Position numbers and translations under genes: made by a program
Assembly: GCF_030409325.1 (NCBI RefSeq)
Contig: NZ_JAUFPR010000002.1
Location: 868,001 to 932,000 of the forward strand
Direction: 5' to 3'
Length of the DNA: 64,000 nucleotides
Source of the DNA: Mucilaginibacter aquaedulcis
GTDB lineage: Bacteria > Bacteroidota > Bacteroidia > Sphingobacteriales > Sphingobacteriaceae
Shown here: piece by piece, positions 54,047 through 63,573 of the stretch
Layout of the letters: each line of letters begins with the position of its first letter
Numbering within the stretch: position 1 is the stretch's first letter
The notes under the pieces: generated by a model
Database searches by the model: none
Seen by the model: the letters and a program-made list of their open reading frames with translations, nothing else
What the model was told of the DNA's origin: nothing

Positions 54047-55753
54047 CTATGCGTTTTGAAGTTCTGTTGTCGTACTCTTTGTCACCTGCGCCGCAACATA
54101 TTCACCCAGGTTTTTATACTGCAGATAACGTTTTTGGTAAATATCTTTCAGATCTTTATTGGGGTGATATTCTTCGTCAAACCCACGGCCCATGGCTGCC
54201 ATAGCATCTTCAACGGTTGGATAAATTCCCGCTACAACTGCAGCAAACATGGCCGCACCCAAAGCACAAGTATGTTTAAACTGGTGAATACGGATAGGCA
54301 TACCCAATACATCAGCCATCATTTGCATCACGAACGGCGATTTTTTGGCCACTCCCCCTATCCCAATAATACCTTTTACCGGTATCCCTTCACTGATAAA
54401 ACGATCTACAATGCTTTTAGCACCAAAACAGGTAGCCTCGGCCAGGGCTCTGAAAACACGTGGTGCATCGCTGCCTAAATTAAGACCTGTGATAGCTCCT
54501 TTTAGCTCCTGGTTGGCATCCGGTGTACGGCGACCGTTGAACCAATCTACTGCCAACTCATTCACCTCGTTAACAGGGATCAGTGCAGCCTGACGGCTTA
54601 ACTCGGGGATTATCAGTTCAGCCATCTCTGCCTTCAACGCCTTTGCTGTTGCAGCATCAATTACTTTTGATTGTGAAAATAAATTATTTAAAGGCCATGA
54701 CACTATATTTTTAAACCATGCGTAGGTATCGCCAAATGCAGATTGCCCGGCCTCTAAACCTATCATTCCCGGAATTACGGATCCATTTACCTGCCCGCAA
54801 ATACCACGAACAAGCTTATCTTGCATACCAACAGCGGGTGCCACCAGAATATCGCAGGTTGATGTACCCATTACCTTGCTCAAATGATAAGGTTCAATTT
54901 GACCGCCAACAGCTCCCATGTGCGCGTCAAAGGCACCGGTACCAACCATCACACCTGTGTGTAAGCCCAATCGCAGTGCCCATTCAGCACTTAATGTTCC
55001 GGCTGCCACATCGGCGGTATAGGTTTCTTGATATAGTTTATCTGTAAAACCCTTTAACAAAGGATCAAGTGAGGCAAAAAAATCATCTGGAGGTAATCCG
55101 CCAAACTCTTCGGCCCATAAAGCTTTATGTCCTGCAGAGCATCGGCCCCGCTTCATTTTTGTAATATCATTGCCGCTTGTAAGCAGAAAGGGTATCCAAT
55201 CGCAATGTTCTACCCAAGATGCTGCAGCATTCCGCACATTTTCATCAACTCTTAAAACATGTAACAGCTTAGCCCAAAACCATTCGGAAGAATATATACC
55301 ACCAACATATTGAAGATAATTCACATCAAACAACGCGGCATGCGCATTCATCTGAGCGGCCTCTTTGATTGCTGTGTGGTCTTTCCACAACACGAACATA
55401 GCGTTTGGATTATTCTCAAAACCATGTGTTAATGCTAACGGAATGCCTTTTTCATTAACCGCAACAGGGGTTGAACCAGTAGTATCAACAGATATTCCTT
55501 TAATTGATTTTGAGATTAACTCCCCTCCTGCTTTTGCAATGCAATCCTTAATAGTGGTTTCAAGGCCATCTATATAATCCTGCGGATGCTGCCTGAATTG
55601 GTTTAAACCCGGGTCGCAAAACAAGCCATCGCGCCAACGGGGATACTCATATACCGAAGAGGCAATTTCTTCGCCATTTAAGGCATTAACAATAACGGAT
55701 CGTACAGAATCTGATCCATAATCGATTCCAATAACTAATTGGTCACTGCTCAT
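54047..55753 (-). CDS. araB: Ribulokinase
   Basis: A 568-residue FGGY-family kinase phosphorylating L-ribulose. The N-terminal ATPase fold starts VIGIDYGSDSVRSVIVNAL; other marks are DTTGSTPVAVNEKG, VMVGTGAFDAHMGAVGGQI, GIGGVAKKSPFVMQMMADVLG and the C-terminal TCALGAAMFAAVVAGIY. Its length and order fit the AraB group. It is the first gene of the araBDA operon, so the upstream gap carries the promoter and the inverted repeat at 55912. No arabinose transporter or regulator gene lies in this window. Confidence 0.96.
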   Translation of the reverse strand: MSSDQLVIGIDYGSDSVRSVIVNALNGEEIASSVYEYPRWRDGLFCDPGLNQFRQHPQDYIDGLETTIKDCIAKAGGELISKSIKGISVDTTGSTPVAVNEKGIPLALTHGFENNPNAMFVLWKDHTAIKEAAQMNAHAALFDVNYLQYVGGIYSSEWFWAKLLHVLRVDENVRNAAASWVEHCDWIPFLLTSGNDITKMKRGRCSAGHKALWAEEFGGLPPDDFFASLDPLLKGFTDKLYQETYTADVAAGTLSAEWALRLGLHTGVMVGTGAFDAHMGAVGGQIEPYHLSKVMGTSTCDILVAPAVGMQDKLVRGICGQVNGSVIPGMIGLEAGQSAFGDTYAWFKNIVSWPLNNLFSQSKVIDAATAKALKAEMAELIIPELSRQAALIPVNEVNELAVDWFNGRRTPDANQELKGAITGLNLGSDAPRVFRALAEATCFGAKSIVDRFISEGIPVKGIIGIGGVAKKSPFVMQMMADVLGMPIRIHQFKHTCALGAAMFAAVVAGIYPTVEDAMAAMGRGFDEEYHPNKDLKDIYQKRYLQYKNLGEYVAAQVTKSTTTELQNA

Positions 55754-56271
55754 AAAATTTATAATTGATTGTCAAAATAACACTTAATTTTTCATAAAAA
55801 AAAGATGTCAGATGTTTTTTTAAAATCTTATCTACATGAAAACAATAGCTTATTATCAATGATTAACTGCACTAATTTAATCAACATCTTAGGTATAAGT
55901 TGAGTTTAAACATCAATGTTATAAACGTTTAAAAAACATTTATAACATTGATAAAAACGCTATTTTATAGGTAAAACAATGGCTTCCTATAGTAAATTAA
56001 CATGAAGTACAGCTTTTATCAATGCTCCATACATAAAAGATCATTCATCACAGCAGTGTGCTTTTTCACCGAAAATTTCATTCAAACGGTTTTTAAATGT
56101 CATTGGTCAATTACTACCGCTTTTGATAATATCGTACAATAACTTGATAACAGATAGATAAAAAACCGAAGCGCCTTTACACATCTTTGTTCATATCAAC
56201 CAATTACTCAACCCTGCATTATTTCAACGTAAAATGGGATCTATTTCATTAAAGATTGCATATAAATATAT
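55754..56271. other. Divergent regulatory region between araBDA and the sugar-acid operon
   Basis: 518 bases with no gene, holding the promoters of both operons. The dominant structure is the inverted repeat at 55912-55952. A weak -7-like CATCTTTG lies at 56181-56188 ahead of the plus-strand operon. Confidence 0.6.
55912..55952. promoter_or_regulatory. 14-bp-arm inverted repeat, probable ara operator
   Basis: ATCAATGTTATAAA (55912-55925) and its exact reverse complement (55939-55952) flank 13 bases. It lies 159 bases upstream of araB and 320 upstream of the other operon. The perfect arms and position suggest the site of a dimeric regulator, possibly AraR, a Nudix-type repressor known for arabinose genes in Bacteroidota; I cannot confirm the motif from memory. 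Confidence 0.65.
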
Positions 56272-57435
56272 ATGATACAAACAGATAATTCCTTCAGAGA
56301 TATCACGGTAAGGTTTCCGTCGCAGATCATTATAGGAAAAAACTCAGTGATGAAATTAGTTGATGAGGTAACTGAAGCAGGCTATTCAAATGTGTTGATT
56401 ATTACCATAAATGTACTTTTAACAAAACTCAACCCAATAATACAACAACTTCAAGATAAGGGGATCAAAGTACATGTAAATACTTCCATTATTCAGGAAC
56501 CATCTTTTCAAGATTTTGATACCTTGCTTGCTTCCTTTAAAAACATATCGGCAAATGTAGTGATAGGCATTGGCGGAGGCAGCGTGCTTGATGTAGTCAA
56601 ATTACTTGCTGCACAACTTAATAACACGCAGACTTTAAATGATATTACGGGTATTGGCCTGCTAAAAAAACGTAGCATCAAGTTAATATGCATTCCTACT
56701 ACTGCCGGCACCGGCAGCGAAGTATCACCTAATGCCATACTTGTAGATGAGGATCATCAGAAAAAAGGGATCATCAGCCCGTATCTTGTTCCTGACTCTG
56801 TAATCGTTGATCCTGAGCTTACCTATAATTTACCTCCTGAAATCACTGCAGCCACCGGGCTTGATGCCCTTACCCATTGCCTTGAAGCTTATACCAATTT
56901 ATTTGCCCATCCATTTATAGACATGTATGCTTATGAAGGAATGAGGCTTATTTCTAACAATTTAGTTAAAGCTGTACAAAATGGTTCAGATCAAAATGCA
57001 CGTACCCAGCTTGCCATAGGAAGTTTATTAGGTGGTTTTTGTTTGGGTCCCGTTAATACAGCTGGCGTACATGCACTATCATATCCCCTTGGCAGCATGT
57101 TTCATATAGCTCATGGCTTATCAAATGCATTGCTATTGCCGTTTGTAATGGAATTTAATATACCTGCTGCATCTGAACGATATGCACAGGTTGCACGCGC
57201 TTTGGGTTGTAACAGTGAAAGAACTGAGATTGATACCGCCAATGCAGGTGTTCAAAAAATTCGAGAACTGATAAAACAATGCGGTTTACCTTCAAAACTG
57301 GGTGATATAGGCATCCAAAAGGATGCTATACCAATTATGGCGGCAGACGCTATGAAAATTACACGACTACTCAAAAATAATCCACGACAGATAAATCTTA
57401 ACGACGCTATCCATATTTACGAAGCAGCTTATTGA
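56272..57435 (+). CDS. Iron-containing alcohol dehydrogenase
   Basis: A 387-residue group III alcohol dehydrogenase. The cofactor loop VIGIGGGSVLDVVKLLA, the TTAGTGSEVSPNAI motif and the metal-binding GLDALTHCLEAY and HALSYPLGSMFHIAHGLSNAL stretches are all present. It would reduce an aldehyde or oxidise an alcohol with NAD(P). As the first gene of the operon with an aldolase next, it may handle the aldehyde made by the aldolase. The stop is six bases before the aldolase gene. Confidence 0.92.
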   Translation: MIQTDNSFRDITVRFPSQIIIGKNSVMKLVDEVTEAGYSNVLIITINVLLTKLNPIIQQLQDKGIKVHVNTSIIQEPSFQDFDTLLASFKNISANVVIGIGGGSVLDVVKLLAAQLNNTQTLNDITGIGLLKKRSIKLICIPTTAGTGSEVSPNAILVDEDHQKKGIISPYLVPDSVIVDPELTYNLPPEITAATGLDALTHCLEAYTNLFAHPFIDMYAYEGMRLISNNLVKAVQNGSDQNARTQLAIGSLLGGFCLGPVNTAGVHALSYPLGSMFHIAHGLSNALLLPFVMEFNIPAASERYAQVARALGCNSERTEIDTANAGVQKIRELIKQCGLPSKLGDIGIQKDAIPIMAADAMKITRLLKNNPRQINLNDAIHIYEAAY

Positions 57436-57441
57436 AATAAA

Positions 57442-58374
57442 ATGAAAGTAAAAAAGAAATATAATGGCTTGGTGGTGCCTACAATAACTCCATTAACCGA
57501 AAATTACAAACTTGATCATGAAGCTGTTGAGCGGATTTTTGATAATATATTTAACTACGGTGGTGTACCTTTTATACTGGGTACAACCGGCGAAGCACCA
57601 TCTTTGCCCAATGATGTGAAACTTGACTTTATTAAGTTGGCAGCTAACCTTAAGCAGCCAAACAAATTACTTTATGCCGGCATATCATCAAATTGCGTGG
57701 CAGATTCTGTGGCTATAGCTAACCAATGTGCCGATGAGGGGGTAGATGTTGCTGTTGCCCACCTGCCCGCATACTTTTCATTAACAGATGCCGAAATAAA
57801 AGAATACTTTGAAAGCCTTGCTGATAAGTGCCCCCTCCCGCTCATTATTTATAATATACCTGCAACCACGCATACCTCAATACATCTAAATTTACTAAAT
57901 GAGTTAAGCGTTCATGAAAATATCGTAGGCACGAAAGATTCAGAACGTAACCTTGATCGTTTAAAGCAATCGCTTGTATTGTGGGCTAACCGTTCTGATT
58001 TTAGTCATTTTCTGGGTTGGGGTGCCCAATCTGTTCATGCATTATTTGCAGGAAGCGACGGCTTAGTACCAAGTACAGGCAACCTATTTCCGGATATTTA
58101 TTATAAAATGCTGGTAGCTGCTGATAATGATGATGAACAGGCCGCTTTGCTTTTACAAAGACATTCTAACTTGCTTGGCGATATTTATCAAAACAAACGC
58201 TTATTAGGAGGATCATTAGCGGCGTTAAAATCACTGATGGAAAGTGCCGGCTTGTGCCATTCTTATATGATGCCGCCTTTGCAGCAGGTATCACCTGCCG
58301 ATGCTGCCGATTTACAGCAAGGATTGCAAAATATCATCACCCGCGAAAATCTTAATTTACCTATATACCAATGA
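57442..58374 (+). CDS. DapA/NanA-superfamily aldolase
   Basis: A 310-residue class I aldolase of the dihydrodipicolinate synthase/N-acetylneuraminate lyase superfamily. The Schiff-base lysine is Lys165 (IVGTKDSERN), with the supporting Tyr137 (IIYNIPATTH) and GTTGEAPSLP at 47-56. It probably acts on a 2-keto acid sugar rather than in lysine synthesis, given its catabolic neighbours. The stop overlaps the next start by four bases. Confidence 0.88.
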   Translation: MKVKKKYNGLVVPTITPLTENYKLDHEAVERIFDNIFNYGGVPFILGTTGEAPSLPNDVKLDFIKLAANLKQPNKLLYAGISSNCVADSVAIANQCADEGVDVAVAHLPAYFSLTDAEIKEYFESLADKCPLPLIIYNIPATTHTSIHLNLLNELSVHENIVGTKDSERNLDRLKQSLVLWANRSDFSHFLGWGAQSVHALFAGSDGLVPSTGNLFPDIYYKMLVAADNDDEQAALLLQRHSNLLGDIYQNKRLLGGSLAALKSLMESAGLCHSYMMPPLQQVSPADAADLQQGLQNIITRENLNLPIYQ

Positions 58375-59417
58375 TAATTAAAAAACCAGTTATAGGGATT
58401 ACCATGGGCGATCCGGCCAGCATTGGCCCGGAGATAGCTATAAAAGCTTTACTTAACAAACACTTGTTGGAGATATGCAATCCCGTAATTATTGGCGATG
58501 CTGCTGTTTTTAAACATATCATTAAAAAGCTGGGGTTAAATGCCCGTATCAATTCTATAAAAAATATAAAAGATGCCCGCTTTGTTTATGGCGAACCTGA
58601 TGTATATGATCTTGAAAATGTTGATATGAGTCAATTACAATTTGGCGAGATATCGGCTATGGCGGGCAATGCTTCGTTTGAGGCTGTAAAAAAGGTGATC
58701 GAACTTGCGCTTGCCGATGAAGTTGATGCAACAGTAACAGGGCCCATCAATAAAAAATCGGTTAACGAAGCAGGGCACTATTTTGCCGGACACACCGAAA
58801 TATATGCTCATTTCACCAATACTAAAAAGTATGCTATGCTTTTGGTTGAAGAGAATATGAAGGTGATACACGTATCAACACATGTTTCTTTAAGGCAAGC
58901 TTGTGACCTGGTAAAAAAAGACAGAATAATACAGGTAATTGAGTTGCTGCACGATGGTTTAATACAATTAGGTGAGCCGAATTTAAAGATTGGTGTTGCC
59001 GGACTAAATCCCCATGCCGGCGACTCCGGTTTATTTGGAACTGAGGATGATCAGGAAATATTACCCGCCGTACAAGAGGCCCGATTGGCTGGTTACGATG
59101 TGGAGGGCCCTATACCCGCCGATACGCTTTTCTCGAAAGCATCAACCGGGCATTATGGCGGCATAGTGGCTATGTATCATGATCAGGGACATATTCCATT
59201 TAAACTTACAGGCTTTAAATGGAATGCGCAAAAGCAGCAGATGGATAGTGTTAAAGGTGTAAATATTACCATGGGGCTACCTATCATCCGCACATCGGTT
59301 GATCATGGTACTGCTTTTGAAATAGCCGGAAAAGGTGTAGCCAGTAGTGATGCCATGATATTGGCTATCGAATCGGCGGTAAGGCTTAGCAAAACAAGGT
59401 TAAAGCAAAATGCATGA
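58371..59417 (+). CDS. pdxA2: PdxA-family 4-phospho acid dehydrogenase
   Basis: A 348-residue NAD-dependent dehydrogenase of the PdxA family (GITMGDPASIGPEIAIKAL; AGHTEIYAHF; LNPHAGDSGLFG; YHDQGHIPFKL; TSVDHGTAFEIAG). In this operon it lies directly before a four-carbon acid sugar kinase gene, the arrangement of PdxA2, which oxidises D-threonate/D-erythronate 4-phosphate to dihydroxyacetone phosphate and CO2, rather than vitamin B6 synthesis. The gene symbol rests on this context. Its ATG overlaps the preceding stop. Confidence 0.85.
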   Translation: MIIKKPVIGITMGDPASIGPEIAIKALLNKHLLEICNPVIIGDAAVFKHIIKKLGLNARINSIKNIKDARFVYGEPDVYDLENVDMSQLQFGEISAMAGNASFEAVKKVIELALADEVDATVTGPINKKSVNEAGHYFAGHTEIYAHFTNTKKYAMLLVEENMKVIHVSTHVSLRQACDLVKKDRIIQVIELLHDGLIQLGEPNLKIGVAGLNPHAGDSGLFGTEDDQEILPAVQEARLAGYDVEGPIPADTLFSKASTGHYGGIVAMYHDQGHIPFKLTGFKWNAQKQQMDSVKGVNITMGLPIIRTSVDHGTAFEIAGKGVASSDAMILAIESAVRLSKTRLKQNA

Positions 59418-60571
59418 TAGCGGTAATAGCAGATGATTTAACCGGGGCAGCCGAACTTGCCGGCATTGGCCTCAATTATGGGCTAAAAACAGAGGTTTTA
59501 ACCAATATGCAGTACGCCCAAGAAACTGATTTAGTCATCATTGCAACAGATACCCGTTCATTATCAGAAACAGATGCGAAACGTATAATTCATGAAATAA
59601 CCCTTAAACTCATTGCCTTTAAACCGCGTGTGATCTTTAAAAAGATCGATTCGGTATTACGAGGGCATGTTATTACAGAATTAAGCACTCAATTGGAGGT
59701 ATCGGGGACAAAACAGGCATTTATAATTCCGGGAAATCCGCATCATAATAAATGGGTAAAGGATAGTATATATTACTATAATAATCAACCGGTACACCTA
59801 AGCAACTATGCTATCGATCCGGCTTTCCCGGTAATCTCATCAAAAGTGTGCGAAATGCTTAGGGTAAATAATATTATATCTGCAAAACCACATGAAAAAT
59901 TATCGGGAGAAGGAATGTTGGTATGCGAAGCTGCAGAAGAGGATGACCTTAAATACTGGGTTAAACAAGCAGCGGATAATGACATACTAATAGCCGGAGC
60001 ATCTGGTTCATTTACACAATTACTCTATCATTTAGGGTATAAACAATCGACTACAAAAGTTACTGTTTCCTTATTAAATTACAGGCTTTTTGTATTTGGC
60101 AGCACATTTTACCAGGGAAAAATTGATGTAAAGGATGGCTTTATTAATAACATACCTGTTATCTACATCCCTTCATGGATCATCAGAAATCAGAACCCCA
60201 AAGAACACTTTTACGAATCATATGCCAATGAAGTGGTACAGAACATAAAGGCCCATCAAAGCGCTATTATGGCTGTCCACCCTGATACAACTGAAGGGCT
60301 TGATATAGATCCTGCAATGCTTGCCCATAAAATGGGAATTATAGTAAAATACATTAACCATCAGATATATTTAAAGGAATTATTAATAGAAGGTGGTGCC
60401 ACTGGATGGGCCATATTGCAACACCTCCAAATCTCAAAATTATATCCGTTACAGCAAATAAGTCCCGGCGTAATACGCATGGGAATAGCTGGTAATAACC
60501 AATTATGTGTAACTTTAAAACCCGGCAGTTATGAGTGGCCAGCTCCTGTTTGGGAACCTATTAACCGTTAA
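59414..60571 (+). CDS. Four-carbon acid sugar kinase family protein (DUF1537-like)
   Basis: A 385-residue kinase with the family N-terminus (VIADDLTGAAELAGIGLNYG), FKKIDSVLRGHV and C-terminal EGGATGWAILQHL. Such kinases phosphorylate D-threonate, D-erythronate or related acids, giving the substrate of the PdxA-like enzyme. Its start overlaps the PdxA stop by four bases. It is somewhat short compared with the usual 410-430 residues, though all recognisable blocks are there; the exact acid is not known. Confidence 0.88.
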   Translation: MIAVIADDLTGAAELAGIGLNYGLKTEVLTNMQYAQETDLVIIATDTRSLSETDAKRIIHEITLKLIAFKPRVIFKKIDSVLRGHVITELSTQLEVSGTKQAFIIPGNPHHNKWVKDSIYYYNNQPVHLSNYAIDPAFPVISSKVCEMLRVNNIISAKPHEKLSGEGMLVCEAAEEDDLKYWVKQAADNDILIAGASGSFTQLLYHLGYKQSTTKVTVSLLNYRLFVFGSTFYQGKIDVKDGFINNIPVIYIPSWIIRNQNPKEHFYESYANEVVQNIKAHQSAIMAVHPDTTEGLDIDPAMLAHKMGIIVKYINHQIYLKELLIEGGATGWAILQHLQISKLYPLQQISPGVIRMGIAGNNQLCVTLKPGSYEWPAPVWEPINR

Positions 60572-60577
60572 CCATTT

Positions 60578-62182
60578 ATGAAACATGAAACCCTGCACCT
60601 GGCAGATTATATTATTATAGCAGTGGCATTGGCTGTTTCATTAACCATTGGTTTAAGATTTTCAAAGGGCCAAAATTCTACCAAAAAATATTTTGTATCC
60701 AGGGGATCTATACCAGCCTGGGCCATTGGCATGTCACTCATGGCAACGCTAATCAGTAGTGTAACTTTCCTGGCTTATCCCGGCGAAGGCTTTTCCTCCA
60801 ACTGGATACTCCTGGTACAGGGACTTATGGTACCTGTTATACTGCTTCTGATGGTGTGGTTTATTGTACCGCTTTATAGAGAAGTAATCGGAGTAAGCAC
60901 CTATGAATATTTTGAAAAACGATTTGGCACATTTGCCCGCTTTTATAGTTCTATAAGTTTTGTGCTCACCCATTTTTCAAAAATGGGCACTGTTTTTTTT
61001 CTGCTCGCACTCGCTTTGGCTAATATGACTAACACCAATACTTATGCTATAATATGGATAATTGGTTTGGTGATTATCGTAATTACCCTCATCGGTGGCA
61101 TTGAGGCTGTAATATGGGCCGATGTTGTACAGGGCTTTTTGCTTATTGGCGGAGGAATCGTATCGTTCATTATCCTGATCTATTCTATCAAAGGCGGTTT
61201 TCCTGAGCTTTGGCACATTGCCAGCATTAATCATAAAAATAACTTTGGCCCTTACACCTGGGATTTCAAAAAACTCACCTTTATTGTAATGGCCATTAAC
61301 GGTGTATTTTATGCAATACAAAAATATGGAACCGACCAAACCATGGTTCAGCGTTACCTTACTGCCAAAACAGATAAGGCCGCCATCCGGGCCTCTATCA
61401 TGGGTGTGGCCTTAACCGTTCCGTTGTGGGCGTTATTTATGTTTATTGGCACTGCACTATTTGCGTTTTACCAGCAAAACCCATTACCTGAAGGAATCAA
61501 AGCCGATGCCGTTTTTCCTTATTTTATCATGACCAGACTGCCAACTGGCTTAGTAGGTTTAATATTAGCAGCATTAATATCGGCAGCCATATCCAGTCTG
61601 GGTGCTGACCTTAACTGCCTTTCGGCTATTGGTATAGAGGATTATTATAAAAAGTTTCGTCCGCATAAAACTGATGAGGAATATTTAAAGGCCGGGCGCT
61701 GGATTGTAGTATTAGCAGGCCTTGGCGCTATTTTAATAGCAACATTATACTTACTTGCCGGCGATGAAGGTGCGCTTGGTATAGTGTTTACCTTGTATGC
61801 TATATTTTCTGGTGGTATTGCAGGTATTTTCCTGTTAGGCCTATTCAGTAGCCGGGCCAACTGGCAAGGCCTAAATATTGGCATTACAGTCTGCATCATA
61901 TTCACAGCTTACGCTTTTTTAACATCTACAAAAATTGGCTTGGGTAGCGATAAACATATATTGCTTGATTTAGGTAAATACAATTTCAATCAGCACAAAT
62001 ATATGTTGGGCGTTTATAGTCACCTGGTTGTAATTGTGGTAGGTTACGGAGCCAGCTTATTTTTTCCAAAACCTATACTGAATAAAAACCTACTATTTAG
62101 CGGATGGCTCGAAGCTAAACGTGCGCATAAACGAATAAATAATACGAATGAGAACCAAATTACTTCTATTACTGATTTATAG
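60578..62182 (+). CDS. Sodium:solute symporter
   Basis: A 534-residue SSS-family transporter with about 13 helices. The N-terminal region is YFVSRGSIPAWAIGMSLMATLISSVTFLAYPGEGFSS, and the sodium-site helix contains LVGLILAALISAAISSLGADLNCLSAI. It would import the sugar acid or oligosaccharide used by the operon, driven by Na+. The substrate is not known. The last 35 bases overlap the esterase gene. Confidence 0.9.
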   Translation: MKHETLHLADYIIIAVALAVSLTIGLRFSKGQNSTKKYFVSRGSIPAWAIGMSLMATLISSVTFLAYPGEGFSSNWILLVQGLMVPVILLLMVWFIVPLYREVIGVSTYEYFEKRFGTFARFYSSISFVLTHFSKMGTVFFLLALALANMTNTNTYAIIWIIGLVIIVITLIGGIEAVIWADVVQGFLLIGGGIVSFIILIYSIKGGFPELWHIASINHKNNFGPYTWDFKKLTFIVMAINGVFYAIQKYGTDQTMVQRYLTAKTDKAAIRASIMGVALTVPLWALFMFIGTALFAFYQQNPLPEGIKADAVFPYFIMTRLPTGLVGLILAALISAAISSLGADLNCLSAIGIEDYYKKFRPHKTDEEYLKAGRWIVVLAGLGAILIATLYLLAGDEGALGIVFTLYAIFSGGIAGIFLLGLFSSRANWQGLNIGITVCIIFTAYAFLTSTKIGLGSDKHILLDLGKYNFNQHKYMLGVYSHLVVIVVGYGASLFFPKPILNKNLLFSGWLEAKRAHKRINNTNENQITSITDL

Positions 62183-63572
62183 TGTATTTCTTAACTTCAC
62201 GATTAAAGCACAGAAATTAGCCTCTGTATTTACCAGCAATATGGTATTGCAGCAGCAAAGCCATACGCCAATTTGGGGCTGGGCAAAGGCAGGCAAAAAT
62301 ATTACGGTAACCACTTCCTGGAATAAAAAAAGCTATCAAACAAAGGCAAACAGCAACGGTAAATGGCTGGTAAAAGTAAGCACACCCGTTTATGGTGGCC
62401 CATACAGCATTAATATAAAAGCCGACTCAACCATTATACTCAATGATGTACTGATAGGAGAAGTTTGGCTTTGTACAGGGCAATCAAATATGGAGATACC
62501 TATGAAGGGTTATAAAAGCCAACCCATTGCTGGCTCCGTTGACGCTATATTGAAATCCGCTAATAACAATATTCATATTTATACGGTTCCTCATTCATCA
62601 GTAACCGAAGTACAGGAAAATAGCAAACCCTCGCAATGGCATGTGGCGTCGCCTGAGTTTGTGGCTAATTTTAGCGCTACAGGTTATTATTTCGGCCGAT
62701 TATTGAATGAGATGCTGCATGTACCCATTGGTCTAATCAGTGACTGTTACGGAGGATCAAGCTCGGAGGCCTGGATGGATCCTGATGGTTTAAAAGACTT
62801 TTCTGAAATTAAGATTCCGGCTAAAACGGACTCTATTAAGGATGTATCCCGCACTCCTACCACGCTTTTCAATGGTATGTTAAACCCTGTTATTGGTTAT
62901 AACATTAAGGGCTGCATTTATTACCAGGGCGAATCGAACTACGAGCGACCAGATCAATACGAAAAACTTTTCCCGGCTATGGTAAAACGCTGGCGGCAAC
63001 TATGGGCTCAAGGCGATTTCCCTTTCTATTATGTACAAATAGCTCCTTATGATTACGCTCAACTTCCCCCATATAACGCAGGAAAAAAATATAATTCTGC
63101 CTATCTACGTGATGCACAGCGAAAATCTGTAAACATAATACCCAATAGCGGTATGGCTGTTTTACTTGATGTAGGCGAGCAGGCTACGATACATCCGCCG
63201 CAAAAAGAACAAGTAGGAACACGTTTGGCATACCTGGCTCTTGCTCAAACCTATGGCATAAAAGGTTTTGATTATGCAAGTCCGCTTTATAAGAGCATAA
63301 CAATTGAAGGCAGTCGTGCAACCATCCGTTTTGACCATGCCGAAAACGGCCTGACATCTTGGAACAAACCTTTGCAGGAGTTTGAAATTGCGGGCAAGGA
63401 TAAAATGTTTTATCCCGCACAGGCAGTTATATCAGGCAGTGTGATCATTGTATCATCCCCTGTGGTAAAGGAGCCGGTTGCTGTGCGATATGCCTTTAAA
63501 GATTTTGTAGTAGGCGATTTGTTTGGAACAAATGGGTTACCCGCCTCCTCTTTCCGGACTGACGATTGGTAA
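62148..63572 (+). CDS. Sialate O-acetylesterase-like SGNH hydrolase
   Basis: A 474-residue secreted esterase (signal MRTKLLLLLIYSVFLNFTIKAQ). The catalytic Ser is in CTGQSNMEIPMKG, with YYQGESNYERP and the His of ATIHPPQKEQVG completing the active site. Such enzymes remove O-acetyl groups from sialic acids or from pectic and xylan sugars. It starts inside the end of the symporter gene, so translation is coupled. The family is broad, so the glycan is not determined. Confidence 0.9.
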   Translation: MRTKLLLLLIYSVFLNFTIKAQKLASVFTSNMVLQQQSHTPIWGWAKAGKNITVTTSWNKKSYQTKANSNGKWLVKVSTPVYGGPYSINIKADSTIILNDVLIGEVWLCTGQSNMEIPMKGYKSQPIAGSVDAILKSANNNIHIYTVPHSSVTEVQENSKPSQWHVASPEFVANFSATGYYFGRLLNEMLHVPIGLISDCYGGSSSEAWMDPDGLKDFSEIKIPAKTDSIKDVSRTPTTLFNGMLNPVIGYNIKGCIYYQGESNYERPDQYEKLFPAMVKRWRQLWAQGDFPFYYVQIAPYDYAQLPPYNAGKKYNSAYLRDAQRKSVNIIPNSGMAVLLDVGEQATIHPPQKEQVGTRLAYLALAQTYGIKGFDYASPLYKSITIEGSRATIRFDHAENGLTSWNKPLQEFEIAGKDKMFYPAQAVISGSVIIVSSPVVKEPVAVRYAFKDFVVGDLFGTNGLPASSFRTDDW

Positions 63573-63573
63573 T

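Noticed and set aside
58371..59417. PdxA for vitamin B6 synthesis
   Set aside because: The gene overlaps the four-carbon acid sugar kinase gene and lies in a catabolic operon, so the PdxA2 role fits better, although sequence alone cannot exclude the first.
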